From Tieghemostelium lacteum (lineage: Eukaryota > Evosea > Eumycetozoa > Dictyosteliales > Raperosteliaceae), in contig LODT01000021.1 of NCBI GenBank assembly GCA_001606155.1, positions 310,001 through 374,000 of the forward strand: a stretch of 64,000 nucleotides of DNA. Reading direction: 5' to 3'. Shown piece by piece: positions 36,778 to 49,501 of the stretch. How positions within the stretch are numbered: the stretch's first letter is position 1; each line of letters starts with the position of its first letter. Under the pieces are notes generated by a model, which was not told the DNA's origin, made no database searches, and saw nothing but the letters and a program-made list of their open reading frames with translations. Made by a program: the position numbers and the translations under genes.

Positions 36778-37909
36778 ATGTTGATATCAAAGTGTTTACA
36801 AAGACAGATATTTCAAAACATTCAAAAACAACACATTAACAGTATTTTGAATTTAGGATGTAATGTGCTAGTCAATGGAAACACTTTTAAGAATAGTATA
36901 TTACAAGATAGTAGGATAGGAGTATCAATGTTGATGGACACAAAGAGATACTATTCTAATAAACATAAAAAGTCACAACAACAAGCAACGCAAGAACAAA
37001 TCAATGCAGCTGCTAAAATTGACCCTAGATTTAATAATTACAATCAAAAGTTTCAAAATGATCTTGTGAATGTAAAGTTACGTAAAGAACAGATAATTGA
37101 AGAGATTGAAAAAGGTATAAAAAATGAAACTTTACAGAAAGAGAAGCCTGATAGCGCCAATCCTTTCAATCTATTGTTTATTAAAAGAGGTGGTTTGGCA
37201 TCACTTCTTTATTACCCTAGTAAACTTCAGTCACTTTTCAAATCCTATAAACCACTAGAAAAATCAAAATTAACACAAAGTAAGAATTTATGTGAAAATT
37301 GTAAAATGTGGAATCTAAAGTAGGAATGTATATATTAATATTTTTGGTGTTGTTGGGGGGTTTGTTATTAATTAATTAATTAATTTAGTAATGAAAGATA
37401 ACTTTTTTCAATTATATTCGGCATTAGAGAATAACGATATTGATACATTGAGTAAACTCAAATTTGATGAATCACATTTTATATTTGAAACTTGTAGAGA
37501 TCTATTTCATACATTTAGAACACATTCTATTAAGTATCAGTTTAAATATGATAGTGTTGAACCTGTTATAGCTAAATTTGTAGTCAATCTGCCTTATTTT
37601 GATGCATTGGTATTCTATTATATCGATGCTGAAGTTACTCTACCTGATGGTACAAAAAAGAAGGAAAAGTATGTTTCAACCATTTTGTGGAGAGGTCAAT
37701 TCCCAGAATCTAATGAACCATCAAAAAGCACTGAACAAAATGAAAAGGAACAATTACCACAAAGTAACAAGCAAAAAGTAGATTTTGTAAAGAATATTAC
37801 TTGGAGAGTCGGTGAACTATTTATCAGTAATGAACTCTCTTATATTCATGACTTGAGAGTTTATAACAGATATGTTGAATACCAGAAATCGAATAAAAAT
37901 GATAAATAG
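36778..37909 (+). CDS. Mitochondrial Tim44/mL45-like protein
   Basis: Two exons, 36778-37279 and 37389-37909, give 340 residues; the CAAA/GTAAGA donor and TTTAG acceptor keep phase. The N-terminal 70 residues are basic, Gln/Asn/Ser-rich and free of acidic runs, as in an import leader. The C-terminal 170 residues (LYSALENNDIDTLSKL ... WRVGELF) have the order of helices and strands of the Tim44-like domain shared by Tim44, Mba1 and ribosomal protein mL45. It probably binds the inner-membrane face of the mitochondrial ribosome or the import motor. The family call is by eye only. Confidence 0.65.
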
Positions 37910-38073
37910 AATCATTTCAACAACAAACACCCTTTCAAGTTAATTTTTTTTTTTTTTTTTTATTATTATTTTTGAAATTAACTATATCAAGGGTTAAAAA
38001 CAGATTTTCAATTAAATATTATAATATAGACACACCTTTTTTCCCCTAAAGAAGTACATTTTGTAAAATAGAC

Positions 38074-38085
38074 ATGTCAATTTAA
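38074..38085 (+). promoter_or_regulatory. Minimal upstream ORF overlapping the Beclin start
   Basis: ATG TCA ATT TAA at 38074-38085 ends in TAATG, so its stop codon shares an A with the start codon of the Beclin gene. A three-codon upstream ORF in this arrangement would force ribosomes to terminate and reinitiate, or leaky-scan, to reach the main frame. The start context of both ATGs is AT-rich. Confidence 0.45.
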
Positions 38086-41000
38086 TGAATAAAGGGGATT
38101 CAAATAGCAAGAATATAGGATCTGGCGGCGGAAGTGGGGCATGCACATCAAATTGGGTATTATTATCAGAGGAAGGAGATCCAAGAGTCTATGGAAACAC
38201 AAATAATAGTATGAGTGATAGCATTATTAAAGAATATCACTCTGAACCTATAAATACTCAATCAAATAGTCGTACTAGTACTACAAATTCAACAGTGTTT
38301 TCTAATATCAGCACAAGTCAACCGACACCAAATACTCTACTAGACTATCAACCTATAAATAATTATATTCATAAAAGTAACTCAAGTGTACAATTACATA
38401 GCGACTATAGTAGTCAAATACCCTCTTCACCTCCACCTACAACATCACCTTCACATTTTCAACAACAACAGCCATCAACATCAACTACTATAAGTGGTTC
38501 TATGAAGTTTATTACAATTGATAATAGATCATCAAAGGTTATCTATGTAATAGTCTCACCTACACCTATAACTATACCACCTCTACAAAATGCACCTACT
38601 AGTTCTTCACAAGGTAGTAATCTTAAATCTAGTGGAAAGTTTACACAAGAGACACTATTTTCACCACCTTCTGTGAGTTCTAGTGCTAGTAGTAGTAGGT
38701 CTTTATTGGCTCTAAAAGAGATTATACCAACACTACACAATAGAAAGATAAATATTAGTAACATGTTAGAGACTTTTAGTAACATTTCATCACCACCAAC
38801 TACACCAAATACCAAAGTCTATGTATCTATATTTTGTAGTCAGATCAATAGCAATAGTCATAATAGTAGTACTGTAGGATACTCAGTATTGGTAGCTAGT
38901 AAACAATATGAATATAATACAACAATATCAGTGAAAGACTCTGTTCAATCAGTTAAGAATATAAGTGATCAAGAATTTAATATACTGTTTCATCAGAGTA
39001 GTAATAGTAGTATTAGTAGTAGTCTACAATCACAGATTGATAGCAGTAGCAATGGTATATCATCACCACTATTTAATAGAAGTCTAGATAAGATTCCTCA
39101 ACACAGCAGTAGTACAATGTTGAATTCTAGTAGACCTTGTGATCATAGCGATATTATAGTTAATGGTGCAATGTTAGCATATGAACATGAGATTACTGAA
39201 TTATCATTAGACAGAGAATTCCTTCAACAGTATAAACTTCAAAATTCAATAATCTCCATCTATCCAGAGACTCAAGACCAACTCACTAAAAATATAGAAA
39301 ACTACTCTGAATATGAAGGGATAATGACTGAATACAATAGTATACTTACACAACTCTCTGTAGAGTTATCTAACACCAATATCACTACTAGTAGTAACAA
39401 TAACAACAACAACAACAACAATAACAATAGCAATTCCATCATAAAATATCTTTTAAATGATATAGTATCATTACTAGACAGAATCCTGATATTTAATAGA
39501 GAACTTGACTCTTCACTATTCAATAGAATTGGTAATAATATAAAGATAATGTTTGATCATTTAAATATTATTAAAAAGGATTTGATTCAGTGCGATGGAA
39601 ACATGAGTAACATGACCAATGAAAATACATCTGAATCACAGAATAGTAATAATAGTAATAATCAGAATAATATAGCATTCAATGGATTATTTGTTTGTTA
39701 TAATCATTTTATATTATATAATGACAGACCTAGTAAACAAGTAATATTCAGATTCCTCTATTCTATAGTACCAATGTCCTATCAACCCAATTTAATAACA
39801 GATTCATTTAGAAACTATTTAACACTGTCGAAATCCAATCCTATACCATTTGGTGTGGAATGGAAATTGACATTGAAAACTAGTCATTTTACACCAATAA
39901 TAAGATATAACGATATATTACTTAAAAATATATCACTTTGTATAGATCATCCAACATTTCCATCACAACAAGTTTATAGATTGTCACAACCCATCATTAT
40001 CAATGATGACAATCATTTTATACAATCCGTTTATAATTTTTTCCAAGATTTATATTCACTTTCACTTAGAGATGATAGATATTATCTAGAATATCTAATT
40101 GGAAATATAAAATTTATATATTCCATCATACCAAAAAAAAACAGAAATTTAACTTCAATTGAAATTGAAAAACTTATGATATTTATTAAAAGTATGTATT
40201 ATTATTATAAAATATTTTAATTAATAGATTTTATATTAATTATTTTAAATTCTCTTTATTATTAGAAAATTCAATATTTTTAAAAGAAGTTATACCTAAA
40301 TTTATTAAAAATTTATATTTTGATCCTTATTTTTATTATTTTTGGAATAATGAGTATGTATACAAATTAATTCTAATTTATATAATACTAATACTATTAA
40401 TATTTTTATAGTTTACTACATTTGTTAATTAATAACAAAGAAGGTACGAATAGTAATCATGAATTATTATTATTATTAAATAATAATGAAAGTTCATTTT
40501 TGATTTCATTTGATGAAAGATCATTTTATATACATTATAATAGTAAACCAATATCATCACCAAAAATTAATAGCAGTAGTAATAATTTAAATAATAATAA
40601 TAATAGTAATAGTTTACAATTTAATATAAAGAGTGAAAATTTTGAAACACTTCAAACATTGATAAATTTTATCAACAGTAAAGATTTTCAGACAGTTATA
40701 TTGTCAACTTCAATCTCCAAGGATTTGAATACAATGACTGTGCAATCACTAAAAGAGATGTTACAGAGATTCTCACTTGTTGGAGGTGCTAATCAGAATT
40801 TGAATTCTTCAATGAGCAGTTTACCATCGTTAAGCACTTCATTGACTGCCAGTGTTTTTGGTAGTTCTAGTAGTAATATAAAGCCACCATATGCAACACC
40901 AACATCACAAGCTACCAAACTACTTTGTGGATCATGTCTTTCCAGATTTAAATTGATTCTGGAGGAGTTTGATCAGGAGGAGACTAATGAGTCTATCATC

Positions 41001-42077
41001 TATAAGGACTATATAGAAAGTTATGAACAACATAGACAAGATATACAAAATGCCTCTACTGGTTACCAACAAGATCTACAAGATGAGATTTTGGAGATGG
41101 ATAAAGAACTTCAAGATCTAGAGCAAGAGGAATTACAACTCATTCAAGAATACATTCAAATTGAAAAACAGTTGAAAGAGAATTTTAATACTCGAGAGGA
41201 ACTAGAGAAAATCTATAATGGTATTAAAGAGGAGGAACGACTGCATTATGATAATGTAAATGTCTACTATCAGAGATATTTTGCATTGCAAACTGAAAAA
41301 GACCAATGGGACTCCTATTGGCAATCAGTACAATCGGAATTTGACAGAGTATCAAAGATTGATATCTATCGAACTACTTTTGATATCACCTTTGAACGTT
41401 TTGGTGCCTCTGATCAATATATAGGTTGTATAAATGATTTGAAATTAGGTATTCTATCAAATAGTAATACACCTTCTACATCATCTTCAATTATGACTAC
41501 TTCAACTTCAGTTTCCAATAACAACAATATAAGTGCTAGCACAACCGAAAATAAGATTGATTGGGAGGAGTTAAATAATGCACTTGGTGAAACTGTATTG
41601 TTACTCTATTTTCTAGCTAAACATTTAGATTTTGAATTTAGTTATAAATTGATACCAATGGGTAACAAGTCACTGATTGAGTTGGTTAATAGTTCTGATG
41701 CAATGTCAGGTTCTATTAGTGGGTCCACTGCAAATCCTTCAAATAAGACTACATATCCATTGTATGGTAGTGAGGCAGTGCGTTTCTCTGCTAGTTTTTT
41801 ATGGTTCACAACATCTAGTGACTCAAAATTTGATAATGGAATGGAAGCACTATTAACATGTGTCAATGAACTATGTGTTGAAACTCAATTACATTTTGGA
41901 TACATTATACAAAAGGATAAAATTGGTGATGCTAATCGTATGTGTTCTATTAGAACTGCTGGAAACTCTGAACATAATTGGTCGAATGCTTTAAAATTCA
42001 TGTTGGAAAATCTTAAAAGAATACTTGATAATCTTCAAAACTTGAGAAACAACAATAATAATAAAAGAAAGAAATAA
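38085..42077 (+). CDS. atg6A: Beclin-1 / Atg6 autophagy protein
   Basis: Three exons, 38085-40191, 40266-40353 and 40412-42077, give 1,286 residues. The last 450 residues are Beclin: a CxxC motif (LCGSCLSRF), a long coiled coil rich in Glu/Gln (EILEMDKELQDLEQEE), then the evolutionarily conserved domain with YRTTFDITFERFGAS, IDWEELNNALGETVLLL and KFDNGMEALLTC. Beclin/Atg6 scaffolds the class III PI3-kinase VPS34 for autophagosome and endosome formation. The N-terminal 800 residues are far longer than animal Beclin; they are Ser/Asn-rich with ordered patches, and only dictyostelid Atg6A is comparably long, so the symbol is inferred from size. Confidence 0.88.
39395..39430 (+). repeat. AAC/AAT tract encoding poly-Asn in Beclin
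   Basis: A run of AAC/AAT codons encoding a string of a dozen Asn residues in the Beclin N-terminal extension, flanked by Ser. It is likely a flexible, length-variable linker. Confidence 0.85.
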
Positions 42078-42179
42078 ATATTATTATATTTATCCCAAAC
42101 AAATTAATTTCAAATAAAATAATACTAATAAGAGTGTTTGTACATGGAGATGATAAGAGGATAAAATGTATTTTCTAAA

Positions 42180-42832
42180 TTAAATTGAAAAGAATTTTAC
42201 ACCTAAATTATCATTCTCATTACCAGAAAATACTTGAGCTTTTTGTTGTTTTTCCAAAGTTTTTAGAGCTTTAAGTAAAATTGTAGTGTTAAGTTGATGA
42301 AATTCCTGATCTTTGGAGTCATCACCATTTTGTATTTCCCAAATGGTAAGAATGGAATTCACTTGACCATTATCAATAACCCATTTATAAATTTGAGATG
42401 CCCATTCTTCTGGTTTTCTCCACATTATCAAAACTCTACTTTTATCGATATTATGTCCTTTACTACTCTTTACATTACTATTGTTATCTATCCATTCCGC
42501 ATATCCATTTACAACTATATCATCAAATATCTCTTTTAGAGATTCTATAGATAATCTTCCTATTTGATTACAATAAACTATTAGATTATCCAATCATTCT
42601 CCTCAAAATATGATAACACAAACATACTATTTATCTTTTCATTATAAAATAAATTAAAATTTGATTTTACACATTCCAGTAGATCTAATTCATATTTTTT
42701 ATAGAATCTACAGTATTGTAATATTAAGTCTTGCCACATTTGCATTTGTTTCTTTTTTGAATTTAAAATGGGTTGTATTGTAAAAAATGGTTCTTTGTGA
42801 TAGTAAATTGGGAATTGGAAAGAGTCAGTCAT
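42180..42832 (-). CDS. vps25: ESCRT-II subunit VPS25
   Basis: Two exons on the minus strand, 42832-42628 and 42559-42180, give 194 residues (human VPS25 is 176). The join reads ..NEKIN|RRLSIESLKEI.., which fits the human pattern. The N-terminal PPXF-like region (YYHKEPFFTIQPIL) and the two winged-helix domains are clear, with VLIMWRKPEEWASQIYKWV and the end LGVKFF conserved. VPS25 binds VPS22/VPS36 and recruits VPS20 during sorting of ubiquitinated membrane proteins. The gene ends 102 bases from the Beclin 3' end, tail to tail. Confidence 0.95.
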
Positions 42833-42986
42833 TCTGGTGTCCTATTGGTGTTTCTCAGCTATTCCAAATTTTCACAAAATATCAAAAAATAAAAAATTAG
42901 TTAAAATTTTCATCATCACCAAAAAAAAAAGCCATCCTAATCCAATTGTAAATTAAAAATATTATAAAAATATAAATAACAACAAC

Positions 42987-43510
42987 ATGTTAGATTCAGT
43001 TAAAACTTTTATTCAATCTCTATCAACACCAACAGGACCAACTACAGTACCAACTAAACAATGGGATGTATCACCACAAAACTTTAGTTTAAAGGGCCCT
43101 ATTCCAGTTGATCCCTCTCAAGAAGAGAAATGGATTTGTAGATGTGGTCAATCTAAAAACTATCCATATTGTGATGGTTCACATAATAATTATAATAAGG
43201 AAAACGATACCAATATAGTTCCACTTAAAGTTGAAAAAGGTTCTGAAAAAGTCTATGTCTGTACATGTGGTCACTCTAAAGATAAACCATTTTGTGGTAT
43301 GTACAACGACACTATAAACTACAAATACTTTAGACTATTAGTACTAATTAATATACTCTACTTTTTATAGATGGAACACATTCAAAATTAAGATTAATTC
43401 AAGAACAAAAGAATTCAAATAATGTAGATTTAGGAAACTTTACTAGATTCCTAGTACCTGTTGTTGCCTATGTTGCATTTACCTCTGCTTTAAAACATCT
43501 TAGCCAATAA
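42987..43510 (+). CDS. Double CDGSH iron-sulfur domain protein
   Basis: Two exons, 42987-43296 and 43371-43510, give 149 residues. Two CDGSH domains are present: CRCGQSKNYPYCDGSH and CTCGHSKDKPFC|DGTH, the second split by the intron exactly after FC. Each has the three Cys and one His that bind a 2Fe-2S cluster. Tandem CDGSH domains are the CISD3 (mitochondrial) arrangement. A C-terminal hydrophobic segment (FLVPVVAYVAFTSAL) could be a tail anchor, which CISD3 lacks, so the protein may instead be inserted in an outer membrane. The first 35 residues suit a leader. Confidence 0.9.
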
Positions 43511-43675
43511 ATACATCTACACTCCTCATTTTAAATTTTATTTATAAATCAACATTATAAAACGAAAACCTTTTAGTATGCAATTGGAATGATATCAAAC
43601 CCAACTAGTAGTTGAGGTTTTAAATCTATTTTTATTTACAATATATATTATAGTTCGATTGGTAGTTTAGTTTTT

Positions 43676-44500
43676 TTAAAAAGGTGGCGGAGGTGGATAT
43701 TGTGGTTGTTTAAACATGTGGTGTGGTTGATTTTGTGATGGAAAAGGTGAGGGGTTAAAATTCATATTTGATAGTATAGGTGGAGGTGGTGGTGCACCCA
43801 TCATCATCATGTGTGGTGGTGCATTTGGTGCTTTAGAAGCAGCAATAGTTCTCTCCGCTTTACTACCGTGTTTCTCTTGTGAATCTTTCTTTCTAGCGTA
43901 GGTTACTGATATTGGTTTATTACATAAAAACTCACCATTCATTGCCTCAATCGCGGCATCAGACGATGAAAAGTTATCGTAACTCAAAAAACCATAACCT
44001 TTACTAACACCCGTCTGAGGATCTCTCATAATCTTTGGTGTAAATAGAATATTTCCAAATCTTAAAAATGTTTCATACAATGTTCTTTCATCAACTTCTG
44101 CATCTAAATTACCAATAAATAGATTAGCTCCAATATCAACTTTATCTTTTGATTCCTAAGTATATTATCATATCAATAACATTAGTACACAAATTCTTAC
44201 TATTACAAATAGATTCTGATTTATATAAATACATACCTTTTTCAATTTAATTGGTTTACCATATAACTTTACAAACTTCATAATTTTCATTACATATTCA
44301 GCATCAGATTCAGATTGAAATTCAACAAAAGCTTTTCCAGAGTGTTGTCCTGTGAGTTTATCTTTTGGCATAAATATTTTAACTACTGGTGCTGCTTGTA
44401 TCATTAATTCCAATACTAAATCCTCAGTAACCATAGGATCTAAATCTCTAACTTGAATACAAGCATCTATATTTCTCTCTTGTGGTAAATTAGATGACAT
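43676..44500 (-). CDS. sf3b4: Splicing factor 3B subunit 4 (SF3B4)
   Basis: Two exons on the minus strand, 44500-44237 and 44155-43676, phase 0, give 247 residues. Two RRMs: the first starts [18 protein letters not shown], with GKAFVEF as RNP1; the second starts ANLFIGNLD, with KGYGFLSYD as RNP1. The tail is Pro/Met-rich ([12 protein letters not shown]), as in SF3B4/SAP49. The intron falls between the RRMs. The protein belongs to the U2 snRNP SF3b complex that binds the branch-site region. Animal SF3B4 has a much longer proline-rich tail. Confidence 0.95.
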
Positions 44501-44856
44501 TGTATGACTTCTCTGTCAGATGTATGATTCTCTGAAATGAAATTTCAAAAAATAAAAAAAAATTGTTATAAAATCATTATATTTGTGAATATTCATTAAC
44601 ACCTTATCTTAATTTTATGTAAATTAATATAAATAGACATTGTTAAAATATATGTTGAATTATTATTGATGTTATCATCTCGAAGTAAATTTTTTAAATT
44701 AATTTAAAACATTCAAAAGAATGTCAAAGAAATGTACAGAAAGAATATATGTACATATATTCTTAATTCTAAACATTCGAAGAAGTAATGGGTTAAATAT
44801 TTAAATCAAAATTTTTATTAATTTTAAAATAATTATATTTAAATAAGAAATAAATA
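44501..44856. other. Divergent promoter spacer
   Basis: 356 bases between the starts of SF3B4 and the NmrA-like gene. AT-rich, with a repeated ATATATGTACATATAT-type word near 44745-44760. No open frame or RNA-like block seen. Confidence 0.4.
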
Positions 44857-45762
44857 ATGTACACAATAATTGGAGCATCTGGTAAAACGGGTAGTATATT
44901 ATCTAAACAATTACTTAATGCTGGAAAGAAAGTTCGTGTAATTGGTAGAGATGAAAAGACATTAAAAGGATTATTAGATTTAGGTGCTGAAGCAGCTGTT
45001 ATTAGAGATAATAGTGATCCAAAATTATCAAAAGCATTGTCTGGTTCTAAAGTTGTATATGTACTGATTCCAAATTTTTTACCAGAATCTGATGATTTTA
45101 GAGCATTTCAAAATGAACAGGTGGATCATATTGTAAATGCTATAAAGAATGCTGTTGATATTGAGAATTTAGTTGTATTGTCTAGTTGGGGTGCTGAAAA
45201 TGAAAGAGGTGTAGGACCAGTTGAAGGTCTTCATTACCTTGAACAACAGATTAATGCAAACTTTTCAGGAAAAGTAAAATCTATTGTATATCTAAGAGTT
45301 GGTAATTTTATGGAGAATCTTGATCCAATTATAAAGGAATTTGTTGGAGGGAATGGTGTAGTATCTGATCCAACTCTACCTGAAATTCACATTCCATTCA
45401 TATCCACTAGAGATATTGGTGTACATGCTGCTAGAGTAATGTTGGATATTGATAGTTATAAAGGAATTAATATAAAGGAAATACAAGGTGCTGAAGATTT
45501 AACAATGCTACAAGTTACAGAAATACTATCTAAACACTATAATAGACCTAATGCAAGCTATATTGTTATATCACTAGAACAACTGGAATCAAGATTATTA
45601 AAATTTAACTTTACACCAAGTTCGATCCAATTAATGAAAGATGTCTATATAGCTTTAAATAATGGTACTTTTAAATTCCATGAGAAAAGATCTAAATCCA
45701 ATTCAACAGATATCACTTTTAAACAGTATTTAGTTGATTTTGATAAATTGAATTCAAATTAA
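44857..45762 (+). CDS. NmrA-like NAD(P)-binding protein
   Basis: A single-exon gene of 301 residues. The start MYTIIGASGKTGSILSK is the glycine-rich nucleotide-binding loop (GASGKTG, the GxxGxxG form) of the atypical short-chain dehydrogenase/NmrA class. LVVLSSWGAE replaces the classical catalytic Tyr-x-x-x-Lys, which is absent, so this may sense NADP(H) redox state or act as a reductase on a small molecule. Most similar in layout to NAD(P)H azoreductase-like and quinone-oxidoreductase 2-like proteins. No membrane or secretion signal. Substrate unknown. Confidence 0.85.
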   Translation: MYTIIGASGKTGSILSKQLLNAGKKVRVIGRDEKTLKGLLDLGAEAAVIRDNSDPKLSKALSGSKVVYVLIPNFLPESDDFRAFQNEQVDHIVNAIKNAVDIENLVVLSSWGAENERGVGPVEGLHYLEQQINANFSGKVKSIVYLRVGNFMENLDPIIKEFVGGNGVVSDPTLPEIHIPFISTRDIGVHAARVMLDIDSYKGINIKEIQGAEDLTMLQVTEILSKHYNRPNASYIVISLEQLESRLLKFNFTPSSIQLMKDVYIALNNGTFKFHEKRSKSNSTDITFKQYLVDFDKLNSN

Positions 45763-45978
45763 ACTACAGTAAAAAATAAATTTTGATATTTTTGGATAAA
45801 AATCTAAACAAACATGATTTCATAATTTAATTTGATGGTGCAAAATGAAAAATCAAAGTTATGTCACATCATTTCTGTGTCATATAAAAATTAATAGATG
45901 ACAACAAACCCCTCAAAAATTAAATATAAATTAAAAATTGTTTTTTCATTTCTCACCTCATGTGAACTATAATCAAAA

Positions 45979-47472
45979 ATGTTAAAAAGGGTTATAAATA
46001 ACAATTCTATAAATATAGTTAGATACTATACTAGTGTCAGTAATCTAACAATTAAAAATCCAAATTCAAAAAAAGTAGTAAAAGAAAAAGTAGTTATATT
46101 AGGTTGTGGATGGAGTTCCTATGCCTTTCTTATGAAATGTAATTAGCTATTCTCAATTTAATTAGACAACTATCTCCGTTTACAGTTCAATATTAATACT
46201 CTAATTAAAAAAAAAATAGTAAATACAGACAAATATGATGTTACATTAGTATCACCTAGAGTAAGTTCATCACAAAACTCCATTAATTTCATTTCATCAA
46301 AACAATTATAGAATATTAATATTGAATATCAATAATAGAATCATTTTTTGTTTACACCATTGTTGTCGTCAACGTGTGTAGGTACTTTAGAGTTTAGATC
46401 TATTGCAGAACCAATTAGAAATTCAAAAGATGATTTTGAGTATATACAAGCACAGTGTTTGGGTATTGATCCTCAGAAGAAGACTTTGGAATGTCAAGGA
46501 TCTTTACATGGGGAGAAATTATTTCAGATTTCCTATGACAAGTTAATTGTAGGCATAGGTGCTAGAAACAATACATTTGGAATTAAAGGTGTTGAAGAAC
46601 ATGCCTATTTTTTAAAAGAACTGCATCAAGCACGTAGTATTAGAAAACGTATTATTGATATATTTGAGATGGCATCCCTACCAGATTGTACAGAAGAAGA
46701 AAGACAAAGACTGCTGTCTATTGTCATTGTTGGTGGTGGTCCTACAGGTGTTGAAGTATGTTCTGAGATTTCAGATGCATTCTTGGAAGATCTCTCTAAA
46801 TGGTATCCACAAGCACCTATAAATCAAGTAAGAATCACACTCTTAGAAGCCTCTAATAGAATATTAAATGCTTTTGATGAGAAATTAGTTAAAAAAGCAA
46901 TGATAAACTTTAAATACTCTGGAGTTGATATAAGAACTCATACAGCAGTTAAAGAAGTACAAAAAGATCAAGTTATCTTACAAGACGGTTCAGTTATCAA
47001 ATTTGGACTTTTAATATGGTCCACTGGAATTGGCCCCCAAAAAGTCCTAGACAACTGGAAATTCATGGAAAAGGATAAACATGGTCGTATTAAAGTAGAT
47101 AAACAACTTCGTGTTCAAGGACATCAAGATATCTTTGCGATTGGCGATTGTGCTGGTGTTGATTCTGAGAATCTTCCAGCTACTGCTCAGGTAGCTCAAC
47201 AAGAAGGTCATTATCTAGCACATCAATTCAATCTCAGAGCTGAGAATACCAATCATGTTCCCTTTGAATTTCATTCTAGTGGTCTATTGGCTTATATTGG
47301 TAAAAGAAGTTCACTCTTACAAACAAAATATTTTGATCTCTCTGGATTCATTGCATTCCTCTCTTGGAGAAGTGCTTATTTAACTAGACTAGGAAGTCTA
47401 AGAGCAAAAATACAAGTACCATTTGATTGGTTTAGAACCCTAGTCTTTGGTAGAGATATTACAAACTTTTAA
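45979..47472 (+). CDS. Type II NADH dehydrogenase (alternative, mitochondrial)
   Basis: Three exons, 45979-46138, 46220-46260 and 46339-47472, give 444 residues. The 41-base middle exon and its acceptor (AAATAG at 46219) were chosen because they alone keep phase and give ..SYAFLMK|LNTDKYDVTLVSPR|NHFLFTPLL.., matching the NDH-2 family. The FAD loop is VVILGCGWSSY; the NADH loop is IVIVGGGPTGVEV; IFAIGDCAGV closes the FAD site. It oxidises NADH and reduces quinone without pumping protons. The N-terminus (MLKRVINNNSINIVRYY) is a mitochondrial leader. No EF-hand insertion is seen, so it is not the Ca-regulated form. Whether it faces the matrix or the intermembrane space is unclear. Confidence 0.9.
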
Positions 47473-47571
47473 AATAAAAATAAATATATCAAAAAAAATA
47501 TATATAAATCGTGGTATATTATATATTATTACTATTTTATTTATTTAAAAAAATGGGGGGAATTGTTGTGA

Positions 47572-49501
47572 TTAATTATCAGAATAAGTGAAATCAACCC
47601 AATCGAAATCCCAAACATCTGGTTGACCAGCATGAGTGATACCTTCCCATTCTTTAACATCCCATCTGAATGGTTTTTCACTGTCGTGAGATGGACCAGA
47701 TTGAGCAGAGACTTGTAATCTATCAACTTGGAAATAGTTTACAACTTTACTGTCAATACCACCGAAGGCACCTGGGTTCAAGAATGGATTAGTTGGATCA
47801 TCTTCAGTGACTAAATCGAAACGAGAAGAAATTTGGTTACCAGCATTACCCAAAGATAATGGATCTTGTTGCCAGTTATTGTAACGTAACATATCTTTGA
47901 AATCTTTGAAATCATGGATATTACCAGCATCACGACGGAAGATTTCAGCTCTTGGTGATGATACATAACTGAACCAGTTACCGTATTGAGCAGTGTTATT
48001 GAAACCTGACATATTGTAGACATTCTCAAAGAATGGAATATTGTATGAACCCCAATGTGATTCTCTTAGAATTGCAGTGGCATCTGTGAATTCAATGTAA
48101 CCTGGTAACTGTTCAAGAATGAATAAACCACCATTAGCAAGGTTCTTGTATGGTGTGAATTTGTTGTAATCCACAATAATCCATTGGTTATTGTAGGTAC
48201 CAGAGTTTTGTACTGAGAATATCTCACACCATTCATTACCACCAGTTGCTAATCTGTTACTAACCATAACACGAATCCAACTGAGAATACTTTGTGGTTT
48301 GATCAAATAGTATAATGCATTATCAGCATTAATAATACCATTAGTAGTTTCAATAACAACTAATTTACTATCCAACAAATAGAAATCATCAACTGATGTC
48401 AAAGTAGCTGGATAAGATGAGAATAAAACTGTATTGGAATGAGAATAAGTCTATATAAATAATTTTCAAATCAAATATTAATATTTTTGTTTGTTGTTTT
48501 TACCAAATTTTGATATAATATATAATATTAAAAAAAAACTTACTTGAGTGAATTGGAAAGTATAGATTTTGAAAATTCTAACCATTTCATAGTATGATGA
48601 CCAAGTTGTATGACCTGAATATAAGTCACTTAGATCATCAGTTAATTTGATCAAAGCTGAGCAATGACCAGTCTTACGAATCCAAACGTTTAATCTCTCT
48701 TTTAATGATTTTTGTTCTTCAGCAGATGAACTACCTCCACCATTAGTAAGATTTAAAGCTGGACCTATATATATATAAGATCAAAATGTGTTAAGATGGA
48801 TTGGAGATTATTTTTTTTTTACATTTGACAAAAAAACGAAGTATTTTTATGAACCACGGGAAAATTAAAAGGGTTTTTTTTTAGTACATACCTAAATCAA
48901 TCATATCACCATCAGAATTCATTAACATGAATGCTAAGACATCTAGATATTGAGATGAATCAGTGGTGGCATTATTGTAACCGTCAACCATAGAGATCAT
49001 TTGAGTCATTACTAATTGAACGTGACTCCAATAGGTTTGGTTAAAGGCATCAGTGTCAGTACTGGATTCAAGACCAGAATAAGCACCGTATTGTTGGGCC
49101 ATGTAAGCAACATTGTCAGCCATCCAATTTTGAACAGGTTCAGAGATGGATGAAGTGTATTCATTGACATACATGTTTACCCAGTTTTGCCAAATCATGG
49201 ATTGTGTAATGTAACCTTCGAGATAACCAGCAGCTGATGCTTGGAGGAGATCTGGGAACTGTTTATTGGTAGTCAACGACAAGTATCCCCAACCGGTTAT
49301 ATTCATATCATTAGAATAGGCAGCATAAGCAATACCAGTTTGATCTTTAACTGGTTTGACAATAAATCCACCATTACTTGGATTTTGGTAGACTGTAAAG
49401 TACTCTGGCTCAGAGTCCCATGAACTGTCACTGCTTTGTGAAACTGTTACTGAAACTAAAAATACAAATACAAAAACAAATAATAATTTCTTGTATGACA
49501 T
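47572..49501 (-). CDS. Phospholipase B-like protein
   Basis: Three exons on the minus strand, 49501-48892, 48764-48544 and 48450-47572, give 569 residues. The first 20 or so residues (KKLLFVFVFVFLVSVTVS) are a signal peptide. The family's catalytic Cys lies in TGHCSALIKL (about residue 237), the new N-terminus after self-cleavage in related LAMA-like N-terminal nucleophile hydrolases. WGSYNIPFF, the NNWQQDPLS block and the final GQPDVWDFDW are typical of the Dictyostelium PLB family. It is expected in lysosomes or secreted, deacylating phospholipids. Several copies exist in dictyostelids, so no letter is assigned. Many N-glycosylation sites (NxT/S). Confidence 0.93.

Noticed and set aside
46139-46219. 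A shorter NDH-2 intron ending at TTTACAG (46185)
   Set aside because: It puts an in-frame stop a few codons on; the AAATAG acceptor at 46219 restores the family motif LNTDKYDV.
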